A stretch of 64,000 nucleotides of DNA from Planctomycetota bacterium (GTDB taxonomy: Bacteria; Planctomycetota; UBA1135; GCA-002686595): contig JADJNY010000009.1 of NCBI GenBank assembly GCA_016714045.1, forward strand, positions 186,001 to 250,000. Reading direction: 5' to 3'. This document shows, piece after piece, positions 61,557 to 64,000 of this stretch. The position numbers were made by a program, and so were the translations under genes. Position 1 is the first letter of the stretch; each line of letters starts with the position of its first letter. A model generated the notes under the pieces. That model did not search any database, was not told the DNA's origin, and worked only from the letters and a program-made list of their open reading frames with translations.

Positions 61557-62639
61557 TCAACCCGCGCGCTCGCGCGGGGACGCTGCACGCTCGCGAGCCC
61601 CGATCGCCTGGCGAGCCTGATCGATCTTCTGCAGGCTCCCGTCGCTCGCTCGGTAGCTCCAGAAGGACCACCCGTTCGTCGCCGGCAGCTTTCCGTCCGG
61701 CCTCCGTCCTCGAATCGAAGCGCGGGCGACGCTACCGGCGATCGAGAGCGACGGGTACGTCGCGCTCATGCAGGTCACCGTGCCGTCGCGCTCGATGCGT
61801 GCGGTGAGATCGCGGCCCTTGTAGTGGCACGAGAGCTCGACGGGTGGACGCAGCACGCCCGCGTCGATGAGCTGGCGCAAGGTCACGTCGTGCGACCCAC
61901 TCGCCGTCGATGACCTCGGGGCTCGGTCCTTCTTGGGCGAGCGGGCCGGCGCGACGTCCTCGTCGTTCGAGAGCGGGAAGTCCAGTTGGACCTTGCAGCG
62001 CCGGAGCGAACCCCGCACTTCGTCCGCGGTGAGGTTCTTCGTGTTCCGCGTGACGTGGTTCACGAGGAGCATGTCCGAGTCCTGGGCGAAGAGCCTCTCG
62101 AGGGCCCCCTTCACCTGGCGGTCGACGAAGTCCGCGCGCCACAGCGCCTCGATGCGGTTCGTCCTGAGCTCGGCCTTCGAGATCAACTTCAGCGTGGACT
62201 CGACCAGCTCCCCTTCGTCTCCGATGCGCACGCTGCGGAAGAGCTTCTCCTCGACGCGCACCGCGGCGTGCGTGTTGTAGATGCGGTACTCGTTCCCGTC
62301 TGTGAGGACGATCCACTCCACGCCGGCGACGGCGGCGTAGCCCATGATCTGGTTCGCCCAGCGCCGATCGTCGAGGTTCTCTCCCAGGCCCTTGGCCTCG
62401 ACCAGGAGCTTGGGTTCGCGCAGCACGAGCAGCGCGTAGTCCACGGGCTTGTCGCGGCTCTTCACCCGGAACTCGCGCGCAACCTCGTCGACGTCCTCGA
62501 TGTCCCAGCCGAGCGCACGGAGAAGAGGCTCGAGGAGGGTGGCCTTGGTGTTCTCCTCGTTGAGACCCTTCGACCCCGCACGCTGGATGCGGCGGCGGAC
62601 GTCGGCGATCGCGAGACTCAGCGAGCTTTGGGCAGACAT
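61557..62639 (-). CDS. HSDR_N nuclease-fold protein with C-terminal RAMA domain
   Basis: A 360-residue protein (ATG 62639, after GGAGGATGATCCC). Residues 20-150 are an HSDR_N-type domain: KPVDYALLV (Asp 67) and KLLVEAKGLGE (Glu 81, Lys 83), with WANQIMGYAA and WIVLTDGNEYRIYN. After a basic Ser-rich linker, residues about 260-345 match RAMA: TLRQLIDAGVLRPPVEL, YKGRDLTARIERDG, YPSLSIAGSVAR, NGWSFWSYRA. RAMA domains are linked to restriction systems and modified-DNA sensing. It has a TAGAGT -10 inside the operator region, so it is probably repressed by the XRE protein. Confidence 0.88.
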   Translation of the reverse strand: MSAQSSLSLAIADVRRRIQRAGSKGLNEENTKATLLEPLLRALGWDIEDVDEVAREFRVKSRDKPVDYALLVLREPKLLVEAKGLGENLDDRRWANQIMGYAAVAGVEWIVLTDGNEYRIYNTHAAVRVEEKLFRSVRIGDEGELVESTLKLISKAELRTNRIEALWRADFVDRQVKGALERLFAQDSDMLLVNHVTRNTKNLTADEVRGSLRRCKVQLDFPLSNDEDVAPARSPKKDRAPRSSTASGSHDVTLRQLIDAGVLRPPVELSCHYKGRDLTARIERDGTVTCMSATYPSLSIAGSVARASIRGRRPDGKLPATNGWSFWSYRASDGSLQKIDQARQAIGARERAASPRERAG

Positions 62640-62665
62640 GGGATCATCCTCCGGGCGGGTCACTC

Positions 62666-62697
62666 TACCCCGCTCTGGGGTACTCCGCTCCGGGGTG
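62666..62697. promoter_or_regulatory. Two tandem operator-like palindromes between HSDR_N-RAMA and XRE genes
   Basis: Site 1 TACCCC-GCTCT-GGGGTA (62666-62682) is a perfect palindrome. Site 2 TACTCC-GCTCC-GGGGTG (62681-62697) is the same sequence with three changes. They lie between divergent starts and cover the predicted -35/spacer of the minus-strand gene, whose TAGAGT -10 is at 62667-62662. This resembles the tandem C-boxes of controller proteins in restriction-modification systems. Confidence 0.75.
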
Positions 62698-62712
62698 CAG
62701 GCTTGGCGCCCG

Positions 62713-62949
62713 ATGGGCTCGTCCAAGGCGCTCCAGACCAAGCGCTACCGCGCGTTCCTCGCCCGCCTCCGGCAGGCCAGGGAAGAGGCCGGGCTGACGC
62801 AGGAGCAGGTGGCGGCGCGGATGGGCCGACCGCAGACCTGGGTGTCGAAGTGCGAACTCGGCGAGCGGCGGGTCGACTTCGTTGAGCTCGAGGACTGGGC
62901 GGCGGCGTGCGGGAAGGTGATCGGGTACTTCGCCACGCGGAGGCCGTGA
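62713..62949 (+). CDS. XRE-family HTH regulator (controller-protein size)
   Basis: A 78-residue protein consisting of one helix-turn-helix: FLARLRQAREEAGLTQEQVA, RMGRPQTWVSKCELGERRVD, then FVELEDWAAACGKVIGYF. Size and lack of extra domains match restriction-modification C proteins. The ATG at 62713 lies 16 bases past the second palindrome. It probably binds the tandem operators and controls both divergent genes. Confidence 0.92.
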   Translation: MGSSKALQTKRYRAFLARLRQAREEAGLTQEQVAARMGRPQTWVSKCELGERRVDFVELEDWAAACGKVIGYFATRRP

Positions 62950-63003
62950 GTTCTTGTGAGGTGGTCCCGTCCCCCGACGGCACGCTCGGATCACTGATTG
63001 GAG

Positions 63004-63954
63004 CTACGCAGGCACGAGCACGTCGTCGCGAGCAAACTCGGCCAGCGGTCGATTGTCCCGCGACAGTTTCACCTCCACCTCAAACATCCGCTCCGCGGCA
63101 TCCACCTGCTTCGGCGTCATTCCGATGGTGGTTCCAAGAACTCGTTTCTTCGGCAGCGGCAAGTCACGTTCGTGGTTGAACATCGCGCCGGGAGTCCCGG
63201 GCGGATAGTGATTGCTGATCCGCAAACGGCGAACATTATCCGCGTGAAACCCAAAGCCAAGGAATGCGACGACTTCGGCTTTGCCAAGAATGAAGTGTCG
63301 TGAGTTGCGGAATGCTGGATGCTCGTCTGATTCGGCATCGCTGATGATCCGGATTCCCTTGGCCACCTCCGTGAGTTGTGGTGCGTTCGGAACCTCCCCG
63401 AACGGCAGGTCACCCAACCAGCCGTGAACATGGATGATCCCGAGGCTCGAGACGATGCTCCGTGCCTCCTGCTCTTTCAACCCGAAGTCGGCAATCAGTC
63501 GCGTCCGGAAGAACCACTCAAGAGATCGGTCGTAGTTGAAGGTCACCACAAGCAGGCGGTCTGGCCGAAAGTGCTCCGGCTTGTTGCCGTAGGACCGGAA
63601 CAGCTCGCCGTACCAGCACGGCCCTCTGTCCTTTGAAACAGGCCGAACCTGCCGGCGAAACACATCTCGCTCTTCTGCCGCGATCTGCAGAGTGATGCAC
63701 TTGCGCCCAAGGTCAACAAACTCCCGTGCGCGGTCAAGGAAGGCATCGATCGACGCCTGAGGCGACGTATCCAGTCGTGATGCCAGTGTGTCCATCTCTG
63801 ACTTAGTGTGCCCGCTGGCGGAGAGCGTCTCCCTGAACCACTCGTCCTTACGGAGATTCTCGACGATGCGGTCCTTCAGTTCGGATCCAAGCGAGAACCC
63901 GTAGGGGTAGCTAGCTCCGGCGCCGAGCACGATGGCTGTGTGGTGTTTGAGCAC
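63004..63954 (-). CDS. SIR2-like NAD-binding domain protein
   Basis: A 316-residue SIR2_2-type protein. NAD-binding GAGASYPYG (11-19), TFNYD (about 139-143, with Asn), catalytic-region HVHGWLGDLPFG (His near 175) and AFLGFGFHADN. Such stand-alone or fused SIR2 domains deplete NAD in several phage-defence systems. The start is GTG 63954. It converges with the XRE gene at 54 bases and lies at the right end of the island; a partner gene may be outside the window. Confidence 0.88.
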   Translation of the reverse strand: MLKHHTAIVLGAGASYPYGFSLGSELKDRIVENLRKDEWFRETLSASGHTKSEMDTLASRLDTSPQASIDAFLDRAREFVDLGRKCITLQIAAEERDVFRRQVRPVSKDRGPCWYGELFRSYGNKPEHFRPDRLLVVTFNYDRSLEWFFRTRLIADFGLKEQEARSIVSSLGIIHVHGWLGDLPFGEVPNAPQLTEVAKGIRIISDAESDEHPAFRNSRHFILGKAEVVAFLGFGFHADNVRRLRISNHYPPGTPGAMFNHERDLPLPKKRVLGTTIGMTPKQVDAAERMFEVEVKLSRDNRPLAEFARDDVLVPA

Positions 63955-64000
63955 GCGGAAGTGAGGTTGGGGTCGTGGATGGCAGCCGGCTCGTCGGGGG

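Overview
The window is a high-G+C (roughly 70% by eye), gene-dense bacterial chromosome segment. Several traits point to a planctomycete: two DUF1080-type glycoside domains beside Gfo/Idh and sugar-isomerase genes, a Ser/Thr kinase fused to TPRs, lipoproteins and secreted proteins rich in Ala/Arg, and two secreted proteins that share a C-terminal module ending in FNxTNG...W. This assignment is an inference from gene content only.

Layout. 1-1694 (minus): an AAA ATPase overlapping a DUF4276/TOPRIM-like gene that runs off the left edge; it looks like a two-gene defence module. 1762-5405: an NfnAB-like flavin/Fe-S oxidoreductase fusion, frameshifted once. 5706-9123: a thioredoxin-like protein (frameshifted), then an AlbA_2/ATPase gene overlapping a ParA-type ATPase. 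9179-14000: a class-A beta-lactamase-like protein, a lipoprotein and two tandem TlpA-TPR paralogues, one lacking the redox cysteines. 14136-28172: secreted proteins, a kinase-TPR protein, a histidine kinase, an exonuclease-WYL fusion, TypA, an MBL-fold protein and small unknowns. 28203-33121: an M60-type metalloprotease, a K+ channel (frameshifted) and ApbE. 33125-38435: a probable 3-keto-sugar cluster (isomerase, Gfo/Idh oxidoreductase, double DUF1080 hydrolase) and a POT peptide transporter. 38455-42510: a sigma54 activator divergent from an AhpD-like/DsrE/PNPOx/DinB gene row, with a good -24/-12 promoter and a palindromic upstream site between them. 42533-53406: quinone reductase, Kef-type antiporter, GIY-YIG protein, hydrolase, sigma70-family factor, subtilase, CpeT-like lipoprotein and serpin.

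53480-64000 is a defence island starting just after a tRNA-Gly(CCC) gene. It holds a PD-(D/E)xK-like protein, a type I restriction-modification operon in the order hsdR-hsdS-hsdM with 4-base overlaps, a further PD-(D/E)xK gene, an HSDR_N-RAMA protein divergent from a 78-residue XRE regulator over two tandem operator-like palindromes, and a SIR2-domain protein. No integrase, CRISPR array or insertion sequence was seen; the island may continue beyond 64000.

Three genes carry single small indels that break otherwise good reading frames (near 3050, 6378 and 31300). These may be assembly errors or real lesions. Short leaders and a recurring GCTANNNT element a few bases to about 60 bases upstream of starts suggest a common -10 promoter type. 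Start codons were chosen from signal peptides, overlaps and ribosome-binding sites where visible.
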